A stretch of DNA of 64,000 nucleotides from positions 28,728,527 through 28,792,526 of the forward strand of contig OX485808.1 in assembly GCA_950295325.1 (NCBI GenBank), given 5' to 3'. The notes below the pieces were generated by a model. The model made no database searches. It was not told where the DNA came from and saw only the letters and a list, made by a program, of their open reading frames with translations. The DNA is from Polytrichum commune. Taxonomy: Eukaryota > Streptophyta > Polytrichopsida > Polytrichales > Polytrichaceae. The translations under genes and the position numbers were made by a program. Below, in pieces: positions 34,561 to 46,898 of the stretch. Position 1 is the stretch's first letter; the number at the start of each line of letters is the position of its first letter.

Positions 34561-35785
34561 ATCACTTCAAGTGTCAATCATATATTCTATAATTGGATTA
34601 AATAATTGGACATAAAAGGTTTTATCATCAATCGACATGGATTCTGATGATATTTGGATTTGATATTCACATTCCAATCTCATCATAACATGTGTTAGTT
34701 TGGTGCCATATCCCAGCTGAAAGCCTTGCCATGCACTACTCAAACATAGGTGTCTAATCAAGAAGATTAACCGCATAAGACCCACATACCCTATGTGGCC
34801 CTATTTTGGACACTTTCAAGTTCCAACTCCACACATAATTTTAGACGTTGGGCCGGATTAGGAAGTGTCTTATCTATATAGCAATTGCAAATCACCCAAA
34901 TTGTTGTTTCAAGTTTCAAAATTGTTTTCTATTACGATTGGTAACCTAGTATGGACACCTACGATAAATGATATAAGAAGCACAAAATATATCCTACATG
35001 GTTTCTAGAAGAAATATAGACCTTGATAGAGATACATAACACACCTTGATAGAGATAGGGACACAAACGCTCTAACATACTAGGTAGAGCCATGGATTTG
35101 CCAATATTATACTTAGTGAATTCTACATTAGGCATTATGAGCAAGTGTGACATGTCAATTGTGATCCCACATTCTCATAATCATGAAGTTTTTGAGAATA
35201 TCATAATAAACTATTCAATAAGTACTTCAACATGTACAAAAGTTGAAACATGACTTGGATGAATAGCACAACCGAAAACCTTATATGCCACAATGAGTTT
35301 TGGAACATTTCGACTTAAATGTTTTACGAGCAAATTTTTTATATATCTCAATATTTAAAAGTTGCATGCCTCCCAAATCAAAGTTAAAACACTAACTCAA
35401 TGATGTAATCAACACATAAAGCACATCCATGTAAGATCTCAAAATCAACAAGATTTTGGGAATAAGTGTGACTCGCTTATATCATTCATTGCGGAAGTTG
35501 GAAGATAAGCATGACTCTAAATTTTGTGTCGTTTGAGCATCATCACTTATTCTCATCATCATAAGATTATCGTTGAGGTCCCAAGGTACTTGGAGCTTTG
35601 ATTTGCAAGTCCCTAGAATATGGGATTTTGAAAATCGGGTCGACATTCCTTCTTTCTTAAGGATGATGGATGTAACCTCAATTGGTCTCCTTTGGTAAAA
35701 GTATAAGTCCAACATGCTTCCTTGTTTTTTAGTCCGAATTATGTCTTTCACCCCAAATTTTCTTGTCTTGATTGCTTATACGTTA
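34561..35785. other. Unassigned DNA
   Basis: No supported gene or element ends. Confidence 0.4.
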
Positions 35786-35990
35786 TGTGGACTTTTGTGG
35801 CCACTCTTCTTGCATGGACACCTATAGTTTATATGGGTGGTATATGACAAGGCTTATAATTAGAATCATATATTTAAAAGCCACGTGGTAAAACGAGATT
35901 GGACTACATGTTCAAATTATAGACAACAAAATTGGGAAGGAGAAAGAAAACATTCACTTTGACCTCTTCTAGTTCGATTTTATGGATGTC
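35786..35990 (-). repeat. Family J fragment
   Basis: CTTCTTGCATGGACACCTAT to AAACGAGATTGGACTACATG and CAACAAAATTGGGAAGG is a diverged form of the arm best seen at 46092-46215. Confidence 0.4.
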
Positions 35991-36229
35991 TATATCCATG
36001 GTTAGATGTATACATCCATTCCCCAATTTTGCAATCTCTAACTCACCAAAATAGCTATCGTTGTTTGCTTTCATTTGGGATGTTTTGAGAGTGGTAAGTT
36101 AAGGGTTAAAATTGTTCATACACATTTTGGTGACTTGTTTCAAGGGCATCAATGCAAGGAAAATCTTTGAGCGTATTTTTTGTGCAAGACCTATCATTGA
36201 TCATCCCAAATTATGCATATTTGACGGTC

Positions 36230-37842
36230 ACCAAAAGTCCAATAAGGGCCATTTTATGCACGTGACCAATGGCCATGAGGAAAAATGTTTTAGGATTTCT
36301 CATGATCATGATTAGTGGTCAAAGCCATGACTATAAGAAATCCTATTTCATTTTTTCTCAAAATCCTTGGATATAGAGCATAGTGTAGAGTAGACTTAGA
36401 CCATGAGGTGGTATTTTTTATGGAAATAAAAAAACTAGAATTAGGGATAAACTAGTTTTGACCATAACATATTTCACTCAAAATGTGTTTTTTTGGCATG
36501 GTGACCTTCATTTTATGTTAAGACAACCTATTCAGGTTCTCTTGCTGTAAAATTTGGGTGACCACCAAACATTATCGATTTCTGGACATGTAAGATTCCA
36601 TGTCACTTTCTCGTCCATTTTTTAACATGGCCACTTGTATTTTGGTGACCTTGTGTAAAACAAAGTACTAGCTTTTCCTCAACCAACGAGAGATTCTAGA
36701 AAATAATGGTCATGGTCAATGATCACTGTTGTAAACATGCCATGAGTCTATGCTCTAAGGGTGAAGCATTTCCGCATCATCTCTCAACACATCAAAATCT
36801 ACATTGTTTAGACCTTATAATGTGGCCCTCCTGTGGGTTGAAGTTAACGTAGGTTGAAATTAAGGTGTCTTATAAATTGTTAAAATATTAGTATATACTC
36901 ATAAAATGTTAAAAAGTTATCACATAATAGTGATATCATTCTTTCATCCCACACTAATTCATGTTATTATTATATTAAAAAATGACTTCATATTCTTAGT
37001 TTCGACCATATGTTGATTCGGGCTCAATAATGGTATGGCTCGAGAAAACCTTAAGTATCGACCTTAAGTATTGTGGAATTTCAAGATTATGGTGGGCCAC
37101 AAGCCCACGTTAATAGGTGAAAAAGGGTGTAGTTGGTAACAATATTTGATTGGTATTATTTTTCGGACCTGAAATTGAATTCTTATGATTTCTTGGACTT
37201 GAAGTCATAGATGTCATGAAGTGGGTTTTGTTTCATATATGTACATTTCCAACTTAAGTCTTCTACCTAAGGTTCATTGTCCATTGAAGGTTGATGTTGC
37301 TTAAACCTTTCTTTGAACTCCACTAATAAAAGTCTTGCACATTGAGGCAAATTGTGCAAGTTTGGTGAGAGATAAAGTTTGGTGATCTGAGTGTTTCGCA
37401 CGGATAGACTTCTGGCTTACTCAACAATAACATGAATACTACTATATGATTTTTTAAAGTTGAACTCATAGATCTATAACCTAAAATGGTTTCATTACAC
37501 AAATGTATGTTTAAAACATGGATATGTACCTATATGTTGAAACTCCTTTAAGTGTCGGTCTATACACATGTGCAAGAGGCATGGTCAGTGGTCCCAAGCC
37601 ATGACCACAAGAAATCCTAAATTGATTTTCAAAAGTCTTGGTCACAAGACATAGTTTAAATCGGACTTAGACTAGGACGTAGTTTCTCAAAAAAAACAAA
37701 ATCTAACTTGTATGAAATTTTTCATCCTATAGCCAACTTAAACTTGGATAAAATGAACATAATGTCAAATGGCATTCTTCATTGAGCATTTTTTAGCCAA
37801 CATACAAATACTCACACGTACAAAGATAAAAACCACCTCTGG
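36230..37842. repeat. Repeat-bearing DNA with a paired ~150-bp motif
   Basis: GTGGTCAAAGCCATGACTAT / AAGAAATCCTATTTC (36317-36430) recurs as GTGGTCCCAAGCCATGACCA / CAAGAAATCCTAAATTG (37590-37700), both followed by a GGACTTAGAC(T/C)A..A(G)G block. The rest is unassigned. Confidence 0.45.
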
Positions 37843-38035
37843 TCACTACATCATTTATGGTATTTAGCATCACTTGCAATTTGAAGTTACACATTGCTAT
37901 AAATTTATTGAGATATATCTTCACCAAGTAAACATAAATGTCTATACAATTAAATTGATTTTTTAAAATAAATAGTTATGCATTGCATGATTCCAAATAC
38001 TAAGTGACAATAAATACCATAAATGGTGTGGTGTG
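37843..38035. mobile_element. Family E short copy (copy 3)
   Basis: CACTACATCATTTATGGTAT / CAATAAATACCATAAATGGT form terminal inverted repeats around about 190 bp of AT-rich DNA. The subterminal AGTTACACATTGCTATAAA / TAGTTATGCATTGCATGAT is also inverted. Confidence 0.65.
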
Positions 38036-38559
38036 ACCATGCCCTAAGACCCAATGTCCATTGTGGATTGATACACCTTCTATCCTTCCTTGAACTCCAC
38101 CATAAAATATTGTGCACCGACACAATTCGGTCAAACTATTCAACGTCATCGGATAGAACCTAGACTTATGGCCTACTTGAAAGCTATGTGAATATCATAG
38201 ATGACCTAGAATGATTTTGTTTCACACACAAACATTTGGACAAAACTCGGTATGTATGTTAGGATCCGTATGAGGTCCATTGTCCATTAAGGTATGTGGA
38301 CTTTATGTGGTCACTCTTCTTCATTTCAAACACATGTCTTTGAGTAATACTTGACAAGGTTTGTACTTAAAAATTAACACCCAAAAAACACGTGTTACAA
38401 GAAGATTGGAGTGTGTGTTTAGAAATATATTAATCGTTCTAGAATGACTTCTTAATAGTATTGTGCGATCACTTAAAGACATATAATCATCAATTTGACC
38501 TCATATGATTTTTACATCTCAACTCGACCTATGATAACTGAATTGATATTTTGGTTATT
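38036..38559. other. Unassigned DNA
   Basis: A weak family J-like AAGAAGATTGGAGTGTGTG lies near 38397. No gene. Confidence 0.35.
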
Positions 38560-39115
38560 TGCAATTGCTGACCAAAGGAGAGGATTCCCAACCCAATCCA
38601 ATGTCCACAATTCTCTATGGATCGCAATAAGTCCAAGGTGCGATTTGATATTTGGCATATGTTGAGGGGGTGTAATGTAGTGGATTTTCTAGATTGAAAG
38701 GAATGATCAAGTCTTCAACAAGGAGGAATGGCACACTTTGAAGGGCAAATATTTAGTATGGGACGAGTGCATCATATATGGCCAATTGGCATAGAGTAAG
38801 GCCCTCAAGCGTATATAAAAATGCCAGGCAAAGGCATCAATCCTTCACAAATTCGCCTCTACATGAGCTTATGGTTTCCTCGGAAATGAAAGATTATGCC
38901 TAGTTAGGCTCTTAAGTTGTTGTTGTTGGGGGGGGGGGGGGGGGTTGAGAGTTGTCCTTGTGTGTGTATAGTTACTCTTTTGTGGTGGCATGGCAAGCTT
39001 GAGGAGTCTTCCTGTTCTCCAAGTGGGCTTGTCTTCTTGTTCTTTATTTTTCAGTACATATTGACACTTGCTTTTGACCTTTTGTCTCCAAAAATAAAAG
39101 TAAAAACAAATATAA
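38560..39115 (+). pseudogene. LINE 3' end: ORF tail plus 3' UTR
   Basis: IERNDQVFNKEEWHTLKGKY then WDECIIYGQLA stop (about 38690-38795) matches the WxERNxxFN tail at 34115 and 56180. It is followed by G17 at 38928 and the shared 3' region GGCATGGCAAGCTTGAGGAG to CAAGTGGGCTTGTCTTCTTG and TTTTGTCTCCAAAAATAAAA. Confidence 0.65.
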
Positions 39116-40029
39116 AACACATCTTTATGGAGTTGGAAGTGCCCACATAAGATGAAGCATGCTATACACACAACACCCTAACATCTTGCACAATGAGTAC
39201 ATATTGATTAGGAATCTAACATTGATCACCTAATATCAGACTACCAAGGTGTCTTGAATCATCTCCACTAAAACTTTGAACTCTTATAACTTTCGCATAT
39301 GACATTCAAATAACGCAAACACGGGTGCGTTGGGAATTTGTATCATTTGTTAATGAGAATCGTTTACGACTTGTTAATACTAATAAACAATGTCCATATC
39401 AGCACTCTAATTAAAGTGACAGTTTTACCAACATCTATGTTGCCTTGCCTTACACCTTTCCTTTAATCTCACTTTTAGAATCTTGTGCACAGAAGCAAAT
39501 TGGTCAAACGTTTCGACATCAAGTTTGGTGATATGAGAGTGTTGGATAAGACTTACGGGTTGTTCACATCATGGACCACGAAGTTGTCCCTTGCTCCCCT
39601 ACAATATATGATTGGATGTGAACTTGTCCTGGGACCATTGTGGTTTACATCAAGGGGAAAAAGAAATGTAAGAGTGACCATGGAACTGGAGGTCCTCAAA
39701 AGGCTTGTTTTAAAGCTCGTATTATCCAATGTCGTGGACCAATGGGTTTTGCGGTGAGAGAGACAAAAGAGGTTCTCTCATTGTAAAAATTAAGAGACCT
39801 GACAGAGAAATGCCGTTTTCATGTTCATTGTCTCTTTTTCTACATTTAAGGGGAAAGAAGGGAAGAAGAACAGGAGAAGGTAAAACATGAAACGAAAATC
39901 CTGAAACTGTCCTTTTTGGCATATATTTAAAAAGTCATCACATCCACTTTTTGGTGCATGGTCACTCCTTTTGGTCCATGTTTGGTTTACACCTAGTGAG
40001 GGGCCCAAAGGCTTTAAACTTTTCATTTT
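39116..40029. other. Unassigned DNA
   Basis: No supported gene. The + frame at 39485-39757 (90 aa) has no family signature. Confidence 0.4.
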
Positions 40030-40031
40030 TT

Positions 40032-40106
40032 AGAATGTAGACCATGGAGGTGTGACCATGGAAAAAGGCCTTTTGACATGGGACAACCTCGTGGTCCGTG
40101 ATGTAA
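40032..40106. repeat. Dispersed repeat K (copy 1)
   Basis: GTGTGACCATGGAAAAAGGC to ATGGGACAACCTCGTGGTCC and GTGATGTAA matches 60566-60645. It sits immediately upstream of family A copy 7. Confidence 0.6.
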
Positions 40107-40116
40107 ACAACTACTT

Positions 40117-40502
40117 AGGGCCACTTTACTCTAGAGCTTGAGGGCCCTTGACTCGTGATATACCGATTATTCGACCGGTCAAGAAGATGTGGTCCAAGTT
40201 CACTTTATGCTACATCTTGAAGGCATGGGGGTCGAATAGTTTTGAATGGATGAAAATCTACACGACATCCTACGTGGCATCAAATGGATAATGTTGCATG
40301 GTCTACCAGATATTGCATTGGGTTCATTAAAAAATAGTGGGTCCAACGCAAAACTAGGGGCCATGATAATCAATCAAATTGCCATTAACGCCTTAAAATA
40401 TCCTATTGCCATACTGGGAACCCGAACCCAGATATCAACGCAACATGGTCTACTTTCACTTTGCACTAAGCTTTGCTCTTGGTGTGTGGGAAAAGTGGCC
40501 CT
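40117..40502 (+). mobile_element. Family A element, diverged subfamily (copy 7)
   Basis: Begins AGGGCCACTTTACTCTAGAG and ends GGGAAAAGTGGCCCT. The interior GTGGTCCAAGTTCACTTTAT, GCTACATCTTGAAGGC and CTACGTGGCATCAAATGGAT matches the family order, but the remainder has diverged. Confidence 0.65.
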
Positions 40503-41370
40503 TGAACTTGTGACTGAATCAACATTCTAATAAGAAGGCACACCAAATAGTGGGCGGAAAATTAGTGTGAGCCACACTAATTTTATGGTGAGGGGGAAAT
40601 CAACGTGAGTCCAAGACCCTAGCTCTTCCCCTAAGTCTTGACGAAGACTTCCAACCAACATATTGCATATTAGTACACGAAACAAATTAATCATCCACAT
40701 CATTTTTCTAGAAAAAAAACCACACACACACAATTAACTTGGCCCACACTAATTAGCGTGGGCTCTAGAAAAATATTGTGGTGCACACTAATAGGACTAC
40801 TACATTAAGTGTAGCTATGGTTGCACCATAAACCGACACCTCGACCCGACCAAACATATATCATAATCTCATGTTACAGACACCCGGTCTACGGACGCTC
40901 AAGATGTGTGGCAACGTTTGGTAGATTTGGGCAAACTCATAGATTTGGGCGTGGGAAGCTTTATTGTCGTTTGAGAGGGGGCCCGAAGTCATGCATGGAC
41001 ACAAGCCACCACATTATACTTTACCACCCCACCCGGGAGTTGGTAAGAACATTCCCTTCTCATTAAGACGGGGAAAAGGTATTGTCATATACGGGCCCAT
41101 GTTATCCACGGGATCAATGCATGGAAGGTGCCGGGGCGGCATGATTCCCTAATGATATGCAAATAATAAAAATAATAAAATAGTAATTAACTCCCCCTTC
41201 GATTCCTTTATTGGAGGACCCATCGTCGCTTGCTATACATAACATATACTACATGTGACCAAGCCGTGGTTATTTACTCACAAATTTGGGTTTATACGGT
41301 GAGATAAGTGGGTCGTAAATGCGACACGTTTCTCTTTGCATCCACTTCTCATAGGATTTGTAGCACATGA
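40503..41370. other. Unassigned DNA with family F-like ends
   Basis: TTAGTGTGAGCCACACTAAT (40563) and CCCACACTAATTAGCGTGGG (40743) resemble family F termini, suggesting a decayed element of about 260 bp. No gene. Confidence 0.35.
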
Positions 41371-41594
41371 CTACACTATTTTGTGTAATTAGTGTGGGTG
41401 AACATATGGAGTTATGCGTTGCTAATAGACTTTACTCATAATATCAATTTTTAACTGAAATAAGGTAAGTAGTTAGTGTGCACGATGTAGAATATGATTG
41501 GACTTGGTTGATAGAAATGATAATGTCGATAAAGAGTTATAGCAACACGTAACTCCAAATGGTAACCCACACTAATTAGACAACATAGTGTGGT
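41371..41594. mobile_element. Family F MITE-like element (copy 2)
   Basis: CTACACTATTTTGTGTAATT / AGTGTGGGTGAACATATGGAG at the left mirrors CTCCAAATGGTAACCCACAC / TAATTAGACAACATAGTGTG at the right. Adjacent inner arms GTTATGCGTTGCTAATAG and GTTATAGCAACACGTAAC also pair. Confidence 0.7.
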
Positions 41595-41604
41595 GTAAGG
41601 TAAT

Positions 41605-41885
41605 TAGCCAATCCAAATCGTGTTGAAAGCCACTTTCCTTGTAATTCTTGGAGCTCGAATGAGATCCTATCGATTGTCAAAGTGAAGATTTTCAACACAT
41701 GTCTTTTTGGTGCCAGTTCTTAGATTCACACCTAACCACATTGCACTTGAAGACAAGTGTCCTTATCGTTGTTGTGTTCGGTTTAGGCACGTCTACTTTA
41801 AGGTGAGTGAGTGTTGAACGGTCACTTCAAGCTCTGAGCAAACTTCTTGCAAGTTGTGAAACACACAATTAGTACGAGATAATTG
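41605..41885. repeat. Family J fragment and unassigned DNA
   Basis: CTTGGAGCTCGAATGAGATC, GTCAAAGTGAAGATTTTCAA and CACATGTCTTTTTGGTGCCA match the left arm of the foldback at 45690, with an internal deletion. Confidence 0.5.
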
Positions 41886-41886
41886 G

Positions 41887-42445
41887 CAATTCATGATTGG
41901 AAATTGAAATACCGTGTGTGTAACCATTCCCACATGATTTTTGGAATCATATGAATATTGTGTTCATTAACAAAGTAACTACTCTCGACATTACACGGTC
42001 ATCCATGTCCCCTCCTCGAATTACATTGATGAATTAGTATGAGCATGACATTAGTACGCAACATGCAATCATTCATGTGGGCCCCGAGAATATAACCATG
42101 GGATGCCGCAACTAGTGCAAATTCACACAGGATGAGCATAACATTCGTAAGCAATGTTCATTCGTTCATGTGGGCCCCGAGAATTTAACCATGGAATGCC
42201 ACAACTAGTGCAGATTCACATTAAATCTGCACTAGTCGCTGCATCCCATGGTTATATTCTCGGGCCCCACATGAACGAACACAAACTGCTTAACATTGTT
42301 ATGTTCGTGATTTGAAATTGAAATACCACTGTGTTTGTAACCATTTCCTCGTGCTTTTTCGGAATCATATTCTTCATTAAATGGTCAATGATTCTAGACA
42401 TTAAATGGTCATCCATGTCCCCTCCTCCAATTATGTTGACTACGA
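41887..42445. repeat. Composite repeat with a near-perfect 53-bp-arm palindrome
   Basis: Arms 42163-42215 and 42225-42277 are inverted copies (CGTTCATGTGGGCCCCGAGA; ATCTGCACTAGTCGCTGCAT) around a 9-nt loop, with only a few mismatches. A further direct copy of the arm lies at 42072-42120. Outside these, 41887-42040 and 42305-42440 are direct repeats (GGAAATTGAAATACC, TGGTCATCCATGTCCCCTCC). The open frames here are incidental. Confidence 0.85.
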
Positions 42446-43806
42446 AGCTAGAACGGCTAACATACACATATAATCCGATCTCTTTTAAACACATGTCTTT
42501 TGATATCCATTTTATATGTAGCACAAACGAGACGTCGTCGCTCAAATATAGTTGTTCAATTAGAAAAGTGGTGATGAAAGGTCCGCGTACTTTATGTAGG
42601 CATAAAGAGGAGGAATCAACCACCAGTTCACTTTCTTTTAAGGGAGGACTATCCGTCAACCACCGTGGCAAAAATTACCGACTAATTTAAGGCCGGAAAA
42701 ACAAAAGCCAGCGACGGCTTGGGATTCGTGACACCATGTTAAGGGCTCCGGTAAACCCTAAATCTTATAGATTTTTGTTTGATTCATCTCCACTTAAGTT
42801 TATTGGTTTTGTTTGTAGGACAAAGACTATGCATCGACTTCTATGTTTCAAGAGTAAATTTCCTAACCACTTTGCATTCATACTTGGACGTTACTTGTTC
42901 CTGTTACTTTTGGTCTAGTTTATTTAACGTGGATGATGAAAGCTTGCATACCTTGGACAACTAACCAACTAATTCAGCTATTAGTTAACTAGTTGCCTTT
43001 CGTAACTGTAGTTGTTCATGATTTGAATTGTTAAAAAATGTAGTTAACTATAGTTGTTTTAAAATCTAATTAGTTATGGTTGTTTCTTAAAATGTATTGA
43101 AAAAAAATCCAATTGACTATAGTTGGTTATAGGTATAGTACATAGCCATGGACTGGCATAAGCAAAGTGTACATTTACCATTGTAGTCTTTCATAAGAAC
43201 GGACGGAGCCTCCCGGTTCTACCGTTTTCTTGTTCGACTAAACCGGGTCTTTGATGTTAATTTCAAGGTCAAATACTTTGAGAAATGTTTTTATATATTT
43301 TCACCTTCATAATGTTACTCAGTTACATGGTTGCATTATGTGGGATCATGTATCACATGAGCATATTCTCCTTGTTTTCAGAGTTTCCCCATTCATGGGG
43401 GGCACTCAGGTTGTGTGTTGTTAACTTTTCAACAAACAATTATAAATTATTAAGATTTTTGAATTGCAATCTTTATTTTTAAAAAGAGACCATCATATGG
43501 TTGCTTAGTAATGCTATGACTACGACTGATTCTTAACCACATAGGTTGGACGTTTATGGGGTATCGTACATGTCCCTTTACATGGGGACTTCTAATGGTT
43601 CAAACGACATGTTTCACATATGATGGAGAAGGTCTTGGTTTCGACTACTATATTGTCATCTTTTGATTTGTGAAACTATCACAATTTTCATATCATTATA
43701 CATAGAACACATCAAAAGATGTGTATGTATAAGTGAACATATTGGATTCTTGAAGGGTTAATGTGGGTTGGGATTCATGATGACCATCTTAATTCCAACT
43801 CAATTT
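42446..43806. other. Unassigned DNA with a family J piece
   Basis: CCGATCTCTTTTAAACACAT near 42476 is the recurrent family J core. An internally repeated TAGTTAACTA / TAGTTATGGTTGT motif lies at 42975-43140. No gene. Confidence 0.4.
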
Positions 43807-44565
43807 CACTACGCCATTTATGGTATTTAGTGTCACATGTGTAGTAGTGTTACTTACCCTATTTTGAGGTGAATGCTAAGTTACACCGATGATTAACAAC
43901 TTCACCATTAGTGTCGCCCCATGACACGTGGCGTTCACGTGTGCTTACAAATATTTTGGCATGAGTATGTTCAATAATGTTATGAGGTGTATGTCGATGT
44001 TTCACAGTGGTCTACAAGTCGACTAAAAGTGCACTAATGGCACTTGGCATTAGTATGCTCAAGAATATCTTTCTCTTGCACCCTAAAATGTAAACACGGA
44101 ACACTTGTTGTTAGCAAGCTCAATTACATCTTCCTCTTGCATACTAAAACGTGGAATTATCATCTCGAGTATCCCAATCTGCTATATTGAATGTCATAAT
44201 GTATATAATTGGTCACTGCAAAAAGATAGTGTTTGTTGACGAATAGTTGACAATTAGCGGACGTGATACTATGAGACCTCACAGCATCTACATTGAATAC
44301 CCCAATTAGTGTGTGTTACTAGTTGGAGTTGCACAATGCTTTGACACTATAATGAGACTGTAATATTTTGCCAAGCAAAGTCAATCATGTTCTATAATAT
44401 CCGAATAACCTATTGAACTTTCGTTAGTAGACATTGAACTCTTGAGTAAGACATTATTGCATTGCATGACTCCAAATAGTAACACGCACTAATTGGGGCA
44501 ATCAATGTACTCTAGATCGCTTGCCAATAGTGGATGTGACACTAAATACCATAAATATTGTAGAC
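43807..44565 (+). mobile_element. Family E element, long copy (copy 2), carrying a nested family F copy
   Basis: CACTACGCCATTTATGGTAT / GTGACACTAAATACCATAAA are the termini. The first 400 bp are the inverse of 21210-21750. The element is longer than copy 1 because a family F element (44289-44510) sits inside its distal half. No transposase is encoded. Confidence 0.7.
44289..44510. mobile_element. Family F element nested in family E (copy 3)
   Basis: TACATTGAATACCCCAATTA / GTGTGTTACTAGTTGGAGTT is mirrored by GACTCCAAATAGTAACACGC / ACTAATTGGGGCAATCAATG. Confidence 0.65.
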
Positions 44566-44975
44566 TAATTTGGGGTCTCTATGTGGTACCAATTCCTTGG
44601 TAATATTAGCTAAGAAAATATATTTTAGAACTATAAAAAGTTCCCAATGGTTTCACCTTTCAATTTACACGGTTACTACATATCCGTGGTTTTATTAGCT
44701 AATTAACACATATAAGCATGCCCTCGTCCATCCACATAAAATCGCGACCCCCTAAAGGTTTGTGGCCGATTCATCTCAAACAATTTGAATTATACTAGTT
44801 CAAGGTCTTTGAAACTAATACTGATATCAAGTGAACTAAACATAACAACCTTTGGGCTACATATTATTTTAGAGCGTTTACAACGGGTGAGTCATGTGAT
44901 AATTTCCTCTCTCCTTGAGGTCGCGGTAAGTGACACGCCAGTCATTTTTTCTAATTCAAGGGTCTTGTTAAAGTA
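44566..44975. other. Unassigned DNA
   Basis: No gene. Contains the short dispersed motif shared with about 30045. Confidence 0.35.
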
Positions 44976-45345
44976 TGTGGGTGTTATTTGGTTTGTTTTT
45001 CATGTTCTTCCAATTTCTACCAATGAGATTCAGGCAACAAAACTCGTGGTTCGTTGACAAATCTACAGTGAAACATTTGCAAATATTGGATTGAACATTG
45101 GACTTCACCTTATTCAATTATGGTTATTGGAAGTGCATGTTTGTTGATTTCATAGTAGATACTTCAGTCCTCCCAATTGTGTCCACTATTGAGTGTAGAG
45201 TAGTTATTAATACTCGAAGACGTAGTTCAATCTCTTTTAAACATGTGTCTTTATGATGTTTGCTCTTTGATCCTTACTGCACTACATACCAATCAAATAT
45301 AGGGGTCCAATTAAGAAAACGAGCCACTTAAGACCCATCTACCTT
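44976..45345 (+). repeat. Dispersed repeat I (copy 2) with family J arm
   Basis: TATGTGGGTGTTATTTGGTT to GAAAACGAGCCACTTAAGAC is colinear with 25096-25475, including TCAATCTCTTTTAAACATGT. Confidence 0.75.
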
Positions 45346-45604
45346 AAAGGGTTTGGATCTTCGATGACATCGAGGGTCAAAATATAGATGCTACATTACG
45401 TTGGATTTACACTAGGACCCAAGACCAAAGACTCCAATACCGATTGATCTTAGCAGTTGCGAGCAAAATTTTGGTTGGAGTTTACACTAGGGTCCATGTT
45501 CAAGACCTTGAAAAGAATGAAGTGGCACTAAAGTGACATTCCTTTCCCTCCAAATCACAAGGGTCCTTACTCAAGGAAATGCTCCTCCTAAGATAGATGG
45601 GTCT

Positions 45605-46310
45605 TAAATGGTAATTTTTAAAAATAAATTTTTGAATAGCCCACTTCTCCTAGGATATGAGACACATGATTTGTATGAGATGAATAGCCAAATTGGCCAT
45701 AGCCATTTTCCTCATAATGATCAGAGCTCATGTGAATAATTACTCATTGTCAAAGTGAATGTTTTTATGCACGACAAATTGTCATATGGATCCCCCAATT
45801 GTGTTGACTTATGAACCTAGAATGGTTAATCATATTATGAAGACATAGTCCAATCTCTCTTAAAGACATGTCTTTTTGGTATCCACTCTTGGAGCCACGA
45901 GAAATCAAATAAGTGTCCGATTAAGATAAGTAGCATCTACAATTAGGGCGCATCTACCTTAATTTCGAAACCCACCCTTATTTGGCTAATTTTGCAGAAC
46001 ACCTCGTGAAGTGCTATCTAATGTAGACAACCCTTAGCTAGTTACTTTCTCTTAATAGAACACCCATGTTTGAGTGGTACGTGGTGAGGGGTGGTTCCAA
46101 GAACGGATACCAAAAAAACACATGTCTAAAAGAGACTGGACTAAGTATTCAAAATATGCTAACTATTCTAAGTTCAATGGTCGAAATAATTGGGAGGGGA
46201 CCTCTATGACCATTTAGTGAGTACAGTAATCTTCACTTTGATAATACATAAGATGTTTATGTGAGCTCCAAACATTGTGAGGTAAGTGGCTTCGGCCTCT
46301 CGATTCGGGT
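45605..46310. repeat. Large foldback element, family J, arms of ~200 bp
   Basis: The left arm (about 45690-45905: GTCAAAGTGAATGTTTTTAT, TGGATCCCCCAATTGTGTTG, CCAATCTCTCTTAAAGACAT, TTTTTGGTATCCACTCTTGG) is inverted at about 46092-46300 (CAAGAACGGATACCAAAAAA, CATGTCTAAAAGAGACTGGA, AATTGGGAGGGGACCTCTAT, ATCTTCACTTTGATAATACA). A spacer of about 190 bp separates the arms. Single arms recur in both orientations at 25290, 35870, 38390, 41640, 42470, 45150, 60290 and 62400. Confidence 0.8.
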
Positions 46311-46673
46311 ATGTGAACCATCGTGCATTGTTAGTGTGTTTCACATCCTTGGAGAAGTGGGTTTAGTTGGAAAAGTAACCATTTAACACCCGCCCACATG
46401 CCTTATATGTATACATGTTAAGGGGCCACAAATTTTGCTCTCTCTCCGCCAAAACTCTACATGTGGTGGCGCCATAAATTGGGGCATGCTATGTTTTATT
46501 GAAACATTCTTCTTTGGTGGGCCCGATGCTTCAAACCCCTCCGAACTCCCTTGTGTCGGCTTTCAAGTACAAACGTATGATAAGTTCCGGGCTAGGGCTT
46601 TAGTTCCTTGTCCTTGGTGTCCAAAAGAAATATACATAAAGACAAAGGGAAAATTCGTGGAAGCAAACTTGGT
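46311..46673. other. Unassigned DNA
   Basis: The 113-codon frame starting at 46435 runs into family C copy 5 and has no family signature. Not supported as a gene. Confidence 0.4.
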
Positions 46674-46898
46674 TCCGGGAAGTTTTTGGGCTTTTATAGT
46701 CGGTCAAGAGCCTAGTGATTCAAACCTAGCCGGTTACATGTTGACATCTTCCGGTTTTGCTCTTTCATTCATTTAAAGGCATATTCTATAGATTCTTCTA
46801 GAATGACCGGTTATTCTCCGGAAGTCTCCAACTTCAACCGGTTATTTCTCAAACTCGACCGGTTCATCCGTAACTAACCACCGGTTCTTCCGGGCCAA
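46674..46898 (-). mobile_element. Family C element (copy 5)
   Basis: CCGGGAAGTTTTTGGGCTTT to ACCGGTTCTTCCGGGCC. Four ACCGGTT motifs are retained. Confidence 0.7.

Noticed and set aside
42252-42690. Open frames of 139 and 119 codons on opposite strands
   Set aside because: They overlap a palindrome and direct repeats, have no domain signature, and each mirrors the other.
46435-46776. 113-codon open frame on the + strand
   Set aside because: Its second half is a family C element. No start context or homology is recognisable.
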